Assembly (NCBI GenBank): GCA_965218055.1
Contig: CBDCKA010000002.1
Coordinates: forward strand, 1 to 64,000
Source of the DNA: CBDBKE01 sp965218055
Lineage (GTDB): Bacteria > Acidobacteriota > Terriglobia > JAJPHL01 > JAPKYU01
Direction of reading: 5' to 3'
Length of the DNA stretch: 64,000 nt
This document shows, in pieces, positions 16,298 to 23,963 of this stretch. The notes under the pieces are model-generated. The model did no database searches, was not told the origin of the DNA, and saw nothing but the letters and a program-made list of their open reading frames with translations. The translations under genes and the position numbers were made by a program. Within the stretch, counting starts at the first letter, position 1; each line of letters opens with the position of its first letter.

Positions 16298-16768
16298 TGT
16301 CCCTGGCGAATTGCTAGTTTACGGCCTAATTCCTGGGTTTAGCGGTTCTTGCTAAGATGCTGAGATGCGCAATCTCGTTATCCTTGTTGTCCATGTCATG
16401 GCTACTCTTGCCCGGCTCTTGGGTCCGGGTGGCATTCGCTCTGTGATCGCCGAGTCCGTTCTTGTCAAGCAACAACTCCTGATCCTCAATCGTTCGCGAC
16501 AGCGATCTCCCAATCTACGCACTTCAGATCGCCTCGCCGCCGGCCTGTGTGCTCTCCTCATCCGCCCCGCCCGCCTGATCCGCTCAGCAATCGTGCTGAA
16601 GCCTTCGACTCTTTTGGGCCTCCACCGGGCTCTGAGGAACCGAAAATATTGCCTGCTCTTTTCATCCAAGCACCGGCGTAAGCCCGGACCAAACGGACCC
16701 AACAAAGAACTCATCGACGCTGTTGTCCAGATGAAGCAGCGCAATCCCACCTGGGGCTGCCCGCGAAT
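16298..16768 (+). mobile_element. IS481/IS3-like element, truncated second copy
   Basis: 471 bp that match the left part of the 12244 element base for base as far as I can read (terminal repeat and first 139 transposase codons). Homology stops exactly at 16768, the base before a complete MITE begins. The right two thirds of the element are missing. Confidence 0.9.
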
Positions 16769-16899
16769 GGCACTGTCAAGTTAAGCAGTTTGGCGGCATT
16801 CTCGCCGCTCGCCGCCACCGCTAAGTCATTGATTCTCAGTCTCTAATCCAGCAGAATCCTTCCGCAAAACGGGCGGATTCTGCTCAACTTGACAGTACC
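16769..16899 (+). repeat. MITE-A, complete 131-bp copy
   Basis: Terminal inverted repeats are GGCACTGTCAAGTTAAGCAG (16769) and, inverted, GGTACTGTCAAGTTGAGCAG (ending 16899); 18 of 20 positions match. Near the right end an internal palindrome (AGCAGAATCC with GGATTCTGCT) can fold. It carries no ORF. It truncates the IS481/IS3-like copy on its left; the right flank does not continue that element. Confidence 0.85.
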
Positions 16900-17443
16900 G
16901 TCGGCGGAACCATTGCAGCCCGCGTTCCCACAGGGCCGAGCGGCTGGCATGTCGGTAAAGAGCCGGCTCGTCCGCCGCGCCGGTGCGGCGGACAGGTCAG
17001 GTCAGTAATGGACCGGGCGCAGAGTCGAGCAGGAGCGCACCCGCTAGCTAGCGCGGCGATCCCGCCGGGTTGCTGTGGTCAGGATGTACACACCGAGCTT
17101 GTGTGGGTTCCGCCCGATAGCAAGGTAACGGCTCCCCGCATCCGTGAATAGTGCCATCCAATATCGGGGGTCGTCATGCTTGATCTTTGACCTCCAGTTC
17201 CTCCAACAACCGCGCCCCGCAGTCGGCGCACACGTCCGCGGGGGCCAGCTCGGTTGTTGTGACAGCCTGCATGGTGAGGGTTGCGTCGTTTCCGCCACAG
17301 GCGTCCAGACGGCATGGCTCGCAGACGTAAGAGCCGCCGGTCGGTTTCGAGTTGCGCCCTGCACCGCCCCGTGCAAACGCCTAATACTTGGTCATGGTTG
17401 CGGGTTTCTTGACCTGCGGTTTCCATTCTTGTTAGTTTTCCCA
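16900..17443 (-). other. Decayed stretch with small possible ORFs
   Basis: No clear gene. On the minus strand one frame reads VCEPCRLDACGGND and then VCADCGARLLEELEVKDQA before a stop near 17180, giving two zinc-finger-like Cys pairs. Another frame continues as DPRYWMALFTDAGSRYLAIG to a stop at 17044. These look like remnants of a small Cys-rich protein and a neighbour, but starts are missing. A 9-bp-stem palindrome (GTCCGCCGC, 16970-16993) is also present. Confidence 0.3.
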
Positions 17444-17856
17444 ATGATGAAACATCGGCTGTCTTGTTTCCTGATTCCCTTCACCTTCCTGGCCGCCGCG
17501 CCGGTTCTCGGCGCCAATGCGCCGGTGTCTTGCGCACAAAAGTCCATCACCGCCAGCGCCATCCGCACGCCGGAGGACGTTCAGGCGTTCGTTCAATGCG
17601 CCTACGAGTTTGTCCAGGAAATGGGGTTTGAGGAGGCCCGCCGGGCCTTTCACGAGGACGAGCGTTGGAAAAGCGGCCAGATCTATGTTTTCGTCGCCGA
17701 AGCGACACACATGACTGAGCAATTGGTCGTCTTTCCACCCGACTCCTCGAGGGAAGGATTACCGTTGGGACCGCTGGTCGATGTCTTCGGCAACTAATTC
17801 TTCAGCGAAGGGCAGCGTATCCTGAACAGCTTCGGCGAGGGCTGGCTCTTCGGTCT
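17444..17856 (+). pseudogene. Single-Cache-domain exported protein, nonsense mutation
   Basis: ATG 17444 opens a secreted protein (signal peptide about 1-24, VLGAN cleavage-like) with a small Cache-type sensor pattern: AFVQCAYEFVQEMGFEEARRAF, WKSGQIYVFV, GLPLGPLVDVFGN. It stops at TAA 17795-17797, but the family sequence continues in the same frame as FFSEGQRILNSFGEGWLF until about 17850, so a sense codon has become TAA. Intact relatives have a further strand and turn (GWxYY). After about 17853 the sequence switches to an unrelated HTH scrap, so the 3' end is also lost. Confidence 0.75.
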
Positions 17857-18077
17857 GGTTGGCGGAAGGCAAGAGCGTGCGCGGCATGGCCACGGCCACG
17901 GGTCTCACGGAAAACACCATCTATTGGCACCTGAAGCAGATCTACCAGAAAAAGTCCTTCTCCCGGCAGGTGGACTTGGTGCGGTTGGTTCTGTCGATCG
18001 CCGAGTTGGGTAACTGCGGCGCTGCCGGCGTCCTCGCTGGGCGGTCCGGTTGCCGGCCGCTTTCTTTTTTTTCCTAA
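17853..18077 (+). pseudogene. LuxR-type HTH C-terminal fragment
   Basis: About 50 codons read LAEGKSVRGMATATGLTENTIYWHLKQIYQKKSFSRQVDLVRLVLSIAEL, the C-terminal DNA-binding domain of LuxR/FixJ-type regulators. Nothing of the upstream regulatory domain is present; the fragment abuts the broken Cache gene in another frame. It therefore cannot be a functional regulator. Confidence 0.8.
18014..18076 (+). terminator. Possible intrinsic terminator after the LuxR fragment
   Basis: A GC-rich imperfect stem (GCGGC..CCGGC pairing with GCCGGCCGC) ends directly in TTTCTTTTTTTT. The arms contain a bulge, so strength is uncertain. It would have ended the original LuxR gene. Confidence 0.45.
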
Positions 18078-18267
18078 ACTACCAATTCTGGCAGTGACCG
18101 GGCGGCACATTTGCAGTATCAGAGAGCTGTGTCTATACTGGAGATTGATACACGGACAGCGCTGATTCGCGTGCCGGCATGGCGCGCGCGGTTATCCGGT
18201 CGCAACGGTTCGGAGGGAGAAAAAGTTATGGACTGCTCGAAAATAAGGCTTGACATCCGAGGAAAGC

Positions 18268-18382
18268 ATGAGGGCTGCCCTAATTAAGAGTCTTGATTGC
18301 GGTGCTGGCGGTGGGAGTGACCTTGGCCGGGCTGATCCTGACCCGCAACCGTGGACGTTGGCAAACTGACGCCAAAACCTAG
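18268..18382 (+). pseudogene. Small single-helix membrane peptide, frameshifted
   Basis: ATG 18268 begins MRAALIK; with a one-base shift (an extra A near 18285) the frame continues LIAVLAVGVTLAGLILTRNRGRW, an almost perfect single transmembrane helix followed by basic residues, to a TAG at 18382. The unshifted frame gives a non-hydrophobic peptide. The rest of 18078-18423 shows nothing else I can support. Confidence 0.3.
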
Positions 18383-18423
18383 CGGGCCAGACCGCCGCCA
18401 GGCCTACATCCGAGATCATCGTT

Positions 18424-19338
18424 ATGACTACTCAGAAAGCAGCTTGGTTGATTGTGGCCTGCTACCTGCTACCATTTGTCAGCGAAGGGCTAGCGCAAGG
18501 AGAACTCCCAAGTCCGCCTAGAATGCTCAAGATTGTAGTCTCAGGAGAATGGGGCGTCGCACGGGTCGCCGATATCGAAAAGTTATTATCGGACGTCGCC
18601 TCACACATAAATAGCCTGCTCAGAACGCCATGGTCCGGAGAGGTTCATGTAAAACCCGCGCCGACTAGCGAGCCAAAACCTCGGACTCTATTCCGTTCTT
18701 CGAGAACCGACCCAATCGTTATTCAACTCAACTGCAAGGACCATCGTTGGGCTCAGTGTGCATACCAGTTTGCACATGAATTCTGTCATGTTCTATCCGG
18801 TTATGAGGACCTGGAAGGCAATCCGAATAATTGGTTTCATGAGACGATCTGCGAACTTGCTTCGGTGTTCACCCTTCGTCGAATGGCAGAGCGGTGGCCC
18901 ACGCACCCCCCCTACCCGAATTGGGCAGATTACTCGAAGCATTTGCTGGAATATGCTGTGGAGCGGCAAAATCGTGAAGAGGTCCAGTTGCCTATAGACA
19001 CCACTCTTCCCGATTGGCTATCGTCTCACGAATCTGGGTTACGTAAAAACCCATATCAAAGAGACAAGAACGATTTGGTGGCATACGCTCTTTTGCCAGT
19101 CTTCGAGGAACTGCCTGCTGGATGGAACGCCATCCGCCAATTCCCGAGTTCCTCGGGAGAACTCAAATGTTACCTGTCCGACTGGGCATCGGCTGCCGAC
19201 CCGGATGACGTGCCGTTCGTGGTCCGTTTGGCGGATATGCTCGGACAGGCGTTGTTGCAGAAATCTGACTCCATCCCCAACGCTCTCCCCCCTGATAGGC
19301 TAGGGGATGGGCAAAAGCGACTACACCTTCCGATATAA
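18424..19338 (+). CDS. Secreted HExxH metallopeptidase-like protein, C-terminus replaced by IS5
   Basis: A signal peptide (about residues 1-25) is followed by a zincin-like core: FAHEFCHVLSGYE provides the HExxH motif (HEFCH near residues 119-123), and WFHETICELASVFTLRRMAE supplies a plausible third ligand glutamate about 25 residues later, typical of gluzincins. No family name is assigned. The native frame runs to about codon 276; from 19248 the last 30 residues (ALLQKSDSIPNALPPDRL and onward) are translated IS5 left-end sequence. The original C-terminus is therefore lost, although the catalytic core is intact and could still be made. Confidence 0.65.
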   Translation: MTTQKAAWLIVACYLLPFVSEGLAQGELPSPPRMLKIVVSGEWGVARVADIEKLLSDVASHINSLLRTPWSGEVHVKPAPTSEPKPRTLFRSSRTDPIVIQLNCKDHRWAQCAYQFAHEFCHVLSGYEDLEGNPNNWFHETICELASVFTLRRMAERWPTHPPYPNWADYSKHLLEYAVERQNREEVQLPIDTTLPDWLSSHESGLRKNPYQRDKNDLVAYALLPVFEELPAGWNAIRQFPSSSGELKCYLSDWASAADPDDVPFVVRLADMLGQALLQKSDSIPNALPPDRLGDGQKRLHLPI

Positions 19339-20310
19339 GGTTCGCAACTGGCCGCAGTACAACCGGGCTCTGGTGAAACGTGGGCAGCTGACACTGTGGT
19401 TCGACACGGAGGCAGTCGCTGCCTGGCGTCATCCAGGACCCTTCGAAGGGCGAGGCCGGCCCAAGGTCTACGCAGATGCGGCGATCCAATGTGCGCTGGT
19501 CCTGAATTCGGTGTTTCACCTCAACCTACGGACCACTCAAGGGTTCCTTCAATCCATCGTGGCGCTCATGGCTCTCGACCTCCCAGTGCCCAACTACAGC
19601 ACGGTGAGCCGAAGGCAAAGCGCCGTCGACGTCCGACTGAGTGTAGGGCCCACGGATCGACCACGACATGTCGTCATCGATTCGACGGGCCTGAAGATCT
19701 ACGGAGCCGGTGAGTGGCACATCAGAAAACACCGAACCCTCCGCCGTAGGACATGGCGAAAGCTCCACCTAGGCGTCGATGAGACGACGAAAGAGATCGT
19801 TGCGATGGACCTGACTGCGAGCAACGTCCACGACGCCCGAAGGCTCTCTTCGTTGCTGTCTAAGGCTCCTGGTTCGATCGGGCAAGTCTCCGCAGACCGG
19901 GCCTACGACACGGGTTCCTGCTACGAGGCCGTGCTCCAGCACGACGCTATCGTGACGATCTTGCCGCGACGCAATGCACGATGCAGCCGAGACTCTCATC
20001 CGCCTCCGTGGCGTGCGATGCGTGATACCCATCTCCGGCGTATTAGGACGCAGGGCCGTTATGAGTGGCGGAAGTCGAGTGGCTGCACTCGCCAGAGCGT
20101 GGCGGAGAATGCGGTCTCACGGTACAAGGCGATACTCGGGGTAAGCCTCTCGGCCCGCACGGTCAAGAACCAAAAAGTCGAAGCCGCGATCAAGTGCGCT
20201 GTGCTGAACCGGATGGCGGAGCTTGGAATGCCACGATCGGAGCGCGTGTACTGAGGCGGATGAGCTTCTCGGCCCGGTTCGCCGCGAGCGCGAATTACGC
20301 AACAGCGCCC
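19248..20310 (+). mobile_element. IS5-family insertion sequence, intact
   Basis: Left end GGCGTTGTTGCAGAAATC at 19248; right end, inverted, GGCGCTGTTGCGTAATTC ending at 20310 (14 of 18 match), resembling IS903/IS5-subgroup ends that begin GGCTTTGTTGCA. Length is about 1063 bp with one complete transposase. It interrupts the metallopeptidase gene on the left and a reverse transcriptase gene on the right, so target duplications are not apparent and flanking deletion is likely. Confidence 0.85.
19307..20254 (+). CDS. IS5-family DDE transposase
   Basis: Complete 315-residue transposase. The DUF4096/DDE_Tnp_1 pattern is clear: N-terminal NWPQYNRALVKRGQLTLWFD, then Asp125 (VVIDSTGLK), Asp197 (SADRAYDT) and Glu267 (AENAVSRYK) as the catalytic triad. 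No frameshift is seen, so the element may still be active. A 166-bp piece of the same element sits at 12077. Confidence 0.93.
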   Translation: MGKSDYTFRYKVRNWPQYNRALVKRGQLTLWFDTEAVAAWRHPGPFEGRGRPKVYADAAIQCALVLNSVFHLNLRTTQGFLQSIVALMALDLPVPNYSTVSRRQSAVDVRLSVGPTDRPRHVVIDSTGLKIYGAGEWHIRKHRTLRRRTWRKLHLGVDETTKEIVAMDLTASNVHDARRLSSLLSKAPGSIGQVSADRAYDTGSCYEAVLQHDAIVTILPRRNARCSRDSHPPPWRAMRDTHLRRIRTQGRYEWRKSSGCTRQSVAENAVSRYKAILGVSLSARTVKNQKVEAAIKCAVLNRMAELGMPRSERVY

Positions 20311-20925
20311 TCTTCCACCGCCATCTCCAGCCACGCCTTGACCCAGCCCAACAGCCGCCCGTCGCTCACGCGCCGGGCGATGGACTTCATCAGGTCCGCG
20401 TGCGGAATCTGGCCGAAGTAGTCCGACAGGTCGGCGTCCACCACCTCCCGGTGGCCCGTCGTCAGCAGCCGATGCACGCGCCTGACCGCGTCATGCGCGT
20501 CTCGGCCCGGCCGGTACGCATACTGCTCCGGTTGCAAGTCGGCTTCGAAGATCGGCGACAGCACCAGCATCGCCGCCGTCTGCACCACCCGATCCCGGAG
20601 ACACGGAATGCCCAACGGCCGGAACTTCCCTTGTTGCTTCTTCGGGATGAGAACCTGCCGAACCGCATGCGGCCGATAGCTCCCTTCCTTCAGGTCCCGC
20701 GCCAGTGCTCCCAGCCACCGGTCCACCCCGAACGCATCGATGTCCGCGACCGTCTCGCCGTCCACCCCGGCCGCGCCGCCGTTGCGTCGCACGGCCCTGC
20801 CAGGCGACTGCGAGCACGTCGTCCCGCCACACCTTGTCGCTCAGAGAGTAGAACCGGAAGCCCGGAGCTTCTTTCGCTTTCGCATGTAGCGCCGTCTGGA
20901 GTCGCTGAACTCTCTCCGAGGCTGT
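20311..20925 (-). pseudogene. Group II intron reverse transcriptase, truncated and frameshifted
   Basis: The N-terminal half of a group II intron-encoded protein: ERVQRLQTALHAKAKEAPGFRFYSLSDKVWRDDVLAVAW, then GGAAGVDGETVADIDAFGV, LIPKKQQGKFRPLGIPCLRDRVVQ and DADLSDYFGQIPHADLM (first catalytic Asp of the palm). One extra G near 20795 shifts the frame between the first two blocks. No start codon precedes the first block; the position expected for ATG reads CTA, inside a palindromic repeat. The IS5 element removes everything downstream, including the YxDD box, maturase and endonuclease parts. No intron domain V was recognised nearby. Confidence 0.85.
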
Positions 20926-21010
20926 TAGCAGCCCGTGGTGGAAGTCGGGTCCCTCTGATTGGGCGCTCTACGAGCGCCCAATCAGGGACGGTCACAGACC
21001 GCCCCTACAG
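20921..21010 (-). repeat. Palindromic repeat, left copy, inverted relative to 21974
   Basis: Contains a 13-bp perfect stem (TGATTGGGCGCTC / GAGCGCCCAATCA) closed by a TAC loop and extended by five more pairs past a 2-nt bulge (20949-20989), then a smaller GGTC-ACA-GACC hairpin. One edge reads, inverted, ACTTCCACCACGGGCTGCTAA. The same layout occurs in opposite orientation at 21974-22056, so the repeats flank the aldo/keto reductase gene. Confidence 0.7.
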
Positions 21011-21115
21011 CACGAGCGGCTCGTTTGTGTGTCTTGCCGCGCTTCCGGTGTATCCTCGATGATGCGTTGACGCCACATGACGCCATGGCCGCCCAGGCGC
21101 GCTGAGGAGGTTGCG

Positions 21116-21949
21116 ATGACAGAACCTGTGAGGGCAGCGGTTCCTTCATTCATTTATGGAACCGCATGGAAGAAGGACGGCACGGCCGCGCTGGTCAGGA
21201 CGGCCGCGAGCGCCGGCTTCCGGGCCATCGATACCGCGAACCAGCCCCGGCATTATCAGGAGCCGCTCGTGGGTGAGGCGCTGGAGGCGTTGGCGGCTGA
21301 CGGGATTCCCCGGGACTCCCTGTTCGTGCAGACCAAGTTCACCCCGGTCGATGGCCACGATCACCGGGTACCCTATGATCCGCAGGTCGATCTCAAGACC
21401 CAGGTGCGCCAGTCCTTCGAGTCGTCTCTGAAGAATCTGAAAACCGGCCACGTGGATTCCTATCTTCTGCATGGCCCCTATTCCTTTCCCGGTCTGGGAC
21501 AAGCGGACTGGGAAGTGTGGAGCGCCATCGAGGAGATTCACACCTCGGGCCGGGCGGACATGATCGGCATCAGCAATGTCAATGCCGGGCAGCTTGAGGC
21601 CATGGTGGAGACAGCCCGCGTCAAGCCCATGGTCGTGCAAAACCGGTGCTTCGCCAACCGGGGTTGGGATCGGGAGGTCCGGGCGATCTGCCGCTCGCAC
21701 GGAATCATGTACCAGGGGTTCTCCCTCCTGACGGCGAATCCGTACGTTTTGCGCCATCCAGCGGTCGTGTCCATCGCCCGAAGGCTTGGCGTCGGTCCCG
21801 AGCAGGTCATCTTCCGCTTCGCGATGTCGGTGGGGATGGTGCCGCTGACGGGAACCACCCGGGAGCCGCACATGCGAGAGGACCTTCAGGTTTACGGGAT
21901 CGAGCTGACCCGCGACGAGGTGGACCGCATCGAGTCGATCGCGGGTTGA
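21116..21949 (+). CDS. Aldo/keto reductase family protein
   Basis: A 277-residue AKR of the D-xylose/2,5-diketogluconate reductase kind. Recognisable are FRAIDTANQ (catalytic Asp region; the usual Tyr of the DTAxxY motif is replaced by Gln-Pro-Arg-His-Tyr), FVQTKFTP (catalytic Lys), HVDSYLLHGP (catalytic His), IGISN and VVQNRC (nicotinamide-binding strands) and VPLTGTTREPHM. NADPH-dependent carbonyl reduction is expected; the substrate is unknown. Start ATG 21116 has a good Shine-Dalgarno (GAGGAGG), better than the in-frame upstream ATG at 21077. It is bracketed by inverted palindromic repeats. Confidence 0.85.
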   Translation: MTEPVRAAVPSFIYGTAWKKDGTAALVRTAASAGFRAIDTANQPRHYQEPLVGEALEALAADGIPRDSLFVQTKFTPVDGHDHRVPYDPQVDLKTQVRQSFESSLKNLKTGHVDSYLLHGPYSFPGLGQADWEVWSAIEEIHTSGRADMIGISNVNAGQLEAMVETARVKPMVVQNRCFANRGWDREVRAICRSHGIMYQGFSLLTANPYVLRHPAVVSIARRLGVGPEQVIFRFAMSVGMVPLTGTTREPHMREDLQVYGIELTRDEVDRIESIAG

Positions 21950-21973
21950 CAGCCTGTCGTGAAGTTGCCTGAA

Positions 21974-22056
21974 GCTGTAGGGCGCTCGATGAGCGCCCCT
22001 GGGCCGTCGCAGACCCCCAAGGATGGTCTGACTTCCACCGCAGGCTGCTGACCGCT
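21974..22056 (+). repeat. Palindromic repeat, right copy
   Basis: GCTGTAGGGCGCTC-GAT-GAGCGCCC hairpin (stem 21980-21998) followed by CGTCGCAGACCCCC and TCTGACTTCCACCGCAGGCTGCTGACCGC. It aligns with the inverse of 20921-21010. A third partial copy (CAGACTTCCACCACGGGCTG) is at about 22286-22305. Confidence 0.65.
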
Positions 22057-22343
22057 CGTGGCCGGCCGGACCGTCGGCGGCCCGGCTCCCCGGGCTCGAT
22101 CGAGCCCAGCGGGCCGTGGCAGAATGAATGGATCAGGAACTTCAGCGCTCGGAAGCCCCGTGGGCGCCCAGAGGGTTACGGCGGCATCGCGCCATCTGCG
22201 GTGTTGCCGCTCCTCACGGATGGAAGAGCATCGCCCTCGTCGCGGCGCCTAACATCCGGCGCGATGGCGCTCGTAACGCGACCCCGCAGACTTCCACCAC
22301 GGGCTGTTAGGCTCTCGCCAGTCCTCATGTCCCTTCCTCCGTC
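22057..22343. other. Decayed stretch, no gene seen
   Basis: Only short frames are present, none with a recognisable family. It holds the third partial copy of the palindromic repeat (about 22286-22305) and a CCCGGGCTCGATCGAGCCC palindrome near 22091. Nothing else can be supported. Confidence 0.4.
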
Positions 22344-22536
22344 ATGCGTTGCTCTCGAACTGAGGTCCCTTCCCTGCACCGGCATTACCCGGCTTCCTTG
22401 GTATTGCGGAGACAGGCCTACTGCGGGGATGGCTGCCGGAAGAGAGCGCAACTGCAACAACATCGCAACGCCAACCGGAAACACCAGGACAGCCCGGAAG
22501 GACGGCTCGATCACCGGGACCGGCAGCGGGCCTACC
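22344..22536 (+). pseudogene. Cys/Arg-rich small protein fragment interrupted by a MITE
   Basis: The frame reads RRQAYCGDGCRKRAQ, then HRNANRKHQDSPEGRLDHRDRQRAYR, the pattern of a widespread CxxxC plus Arg-rich-helix family of unknown function that I recall from transposon-rich proteobacterial regions. The reading frame runs straight into MITE-B at 22537 (RQRAYR then element sequence). The start is unclear (ATG 22344 is the first in frame). Confidence 0.5.
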
Positions 22537-22661
22537 GGGGGTATTGTCAAGTTGAGGCTGACGGCTGTTTTTGATGCTCAGCATGGTGGGTTCGAGACGG
22601 GCTGGAGCCCAATATCTTGGGGGTCGATCGACGAGCTTTTCGTCAACTTGACAATGCCCCC
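22537..22661 (+). repeat. MITE-B, 125 bp
   Basis: Terminal inverted repeats GGGGGTATTGTCAAGTTGA (22537-22555) and, inverted, GGGGGCATTGTCAAGTTGA (22643-22661), 18 of 19 matching. No ORF inside. Its core GGYAYTGTCAAGTTRA is shared with MITE-A although the interiors are unrelated. It is inserted in the Cys/Arg-rich gene fragment. Confidence 0.85.
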
Positions 22662-22699
22662 ACCGATCCCTGCTGGGAGGCTCGGAGGCTGAGGAGCAA

Positions 22700-23245
22700 C
22701 TAACGTTGTCGGCCCCACCGCACGGTATCGAGCAATGTGTGGATTGCCGGTCGGTCCCCTGGCCGGTCGCCGACGTGGTGCAGCCGAACGATCCCCTCCG
22801 GGTCGACGATTACGTCACCTCCCAGTTGGCTGACATCGCCACTCGGCATCCGGAGACGCCGCCCCCGTAACAGCAGCTTTACATAGACCCACCAGCTCGG
22901 CGGTCCGAAAATGCTCCACCAATGTCCCCGGTTCATGCCGTAGGCCTGATACATCTCCAGCGCACTGTCGATCAGTATCGGCCACGCCAGGCAGGTCTCC
23001 CGCGCATAGGCCTCCACGGCCGGGCCGCTCTGGAAGGTGACAACGACAACCTCGACGTCGAGTTCCTTCAACTCCCTCTCGTGCCGTCGCAACTGCGACA
23101 GGTGTTCCCGGCACGGCAGTCAGGCCAGGTGCCGGTGAAACACCAGCAGCAGCCAGTGTCCGGAGTAGTCCGCCAGCTGCTGCCAGCGGCCTGTGATTTC
23201 GGGTAAACGGAACCCGGCGGCGGGGTGTCCACGTTTTGTTTCCAT
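22700..23245 (-). CDS. Peroxiredoxin-like (Prx-like2/AhpC-TSA) protein, probable selenoprotein with UxxC motif
   Basis: From ATG at 23245 the frame reads METKRGHPAAGFRLPEITG and later WLLLVFHRHLA, then a TGA at 23120-23122, then LPCREHLSQLRRHERELKEL and on to TAG at 22700, 181 codons in all. In this family the TGA position is the first Cys of the CxxC redox site (HRHLACLPCREH), so read-through gives Sec42-Leu-Pro-Cys45. Downstream parts match the family (VVVVTFQSGPAVEAY, QLGGDVIVDPEGIVRLHHVG). About 25 nt after the TGA the mRNA can form TCGC-AGTT-GCGA stacked on a CGTGCCG/CGGCACG stem, with G in the apical loop, as in bacterial SECIS elements. It is likely a thiol-disulphide or peroxide reductase. 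The alternative is a nonsense mutation, since neighbours are decayed. No sel genes are in the window. Confidence 0.75.
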
Positions 23246-23253
23246 GTGTCAGC

Positions 23254-23410
23254 GGCAGCTTCCTGACCCCCATGATGCTCGGGATCGTCTTCGGCGCAAT
23301 TTTGTCGGCACAACTTGTCTCCAGAACCGGCAGCCCATACCGGATACTGACCCTGATTGGCGATAGGTATAGGATTATGTATCTTATCCCCACCATGAAC
23401 GAGAATACGG
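23254..23410 (+). pseudogene. MFS multidrug-type transporter fragment
   Basis: About 50 codons read GSFLTPMMLGIVFGAILSAQLVSRTG followed by YRILTLIGDRYRIMYLIPTM, resembling a mid-protein segment of DHA-type major facilitator pumps (the GxxxSGxLxxRxGxYR pattern between two helices). Neither end of the gene is present. Confidence 0.45.
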
Positions 23411-23559
23411 GCTTCGCCCGGGCCGTGGCTGAATACTGTGCTGAACAAAACAACGTCGCGCCTTTCGATCCTCACGACCGCAATTCTCTTCTTGACTGGC
23501 GTCGCAGGCACACAAGACAACCACGCAGGATGATACGGTGGCGTGGACGGAATAGCCTT

Positions 23560-23747
23560 TCCCTGCGACCTGAGCTTCATTGGTCGCGACAGTTCATTGC
23601 CTCACGGATCGCTGATCGAAGGGAGTTTTGGTGGAACCCCAAGCGCCCCGATGAGCGGGTGCTGTGGGAGAGCAGGATTTATCTCGGTGAGACATTTTTT
23701 AACGAAATCATCCAGCATTCGGTGCCGCTCGATATGAACACCCCTTG
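23560..23747 (+). pseudogene. Plasmid RepA-like replication initiator fragment
   Basis: Frame reads FIASRIADRREFWWNPKRPDERVLWESRIYLGETFFNEIIQHSVPLDMNT and then a stop. This matches the part of plasmid RepA-type initiators in which WESxIxLGExFFNEII precedes a PVPLDMNTLKAL block. The continuation is missing, so it is a remnant, possibly of an integrated plasmid. Confidence 0.5.
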
Positions 23748-23963
23748 AGTGGGAATAGCAATCTCCTGCGGACGCGAGCTTCAAACAGAGCATCTGCCCA
23801 CGGCAGTCGCTGCCAGGAACCTCCTGCTGTGCCAAAAATGTGTCAGAAATGCAGGTCAAACAGCCCAAAAGGGTTATGTGCTGAGCGAAAGCAGAGTCCC
23901 TGAATGGGTGTAAAGCTATGGAAAAGAAGGGAGAGAGTGAAAGGAGAAGAGGAGAGGTAGCCA

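Noticed and set aside
12244..16768. Composite transposon formed by the two IS481/IS3-like copies around the four-gene cassette
   Set aside because: The right copy lacks two thirds of the element including its right end, and no target duplication is seen; at most it is a relic.
17444..18077. Cache-LuxR fusion sensor-regulator
   Set aside because: The two parts are in different frames, and a TAA interrupts the Cache part; they are adjacent fragments, not a fusion gene.
20949..20989. Group II intron domain V
   Set aside because: The stem is long and perfect without the AGC/AY or GAAA-type features of domain V, and the same hairpin recurs on the other side of an unrelated gene.
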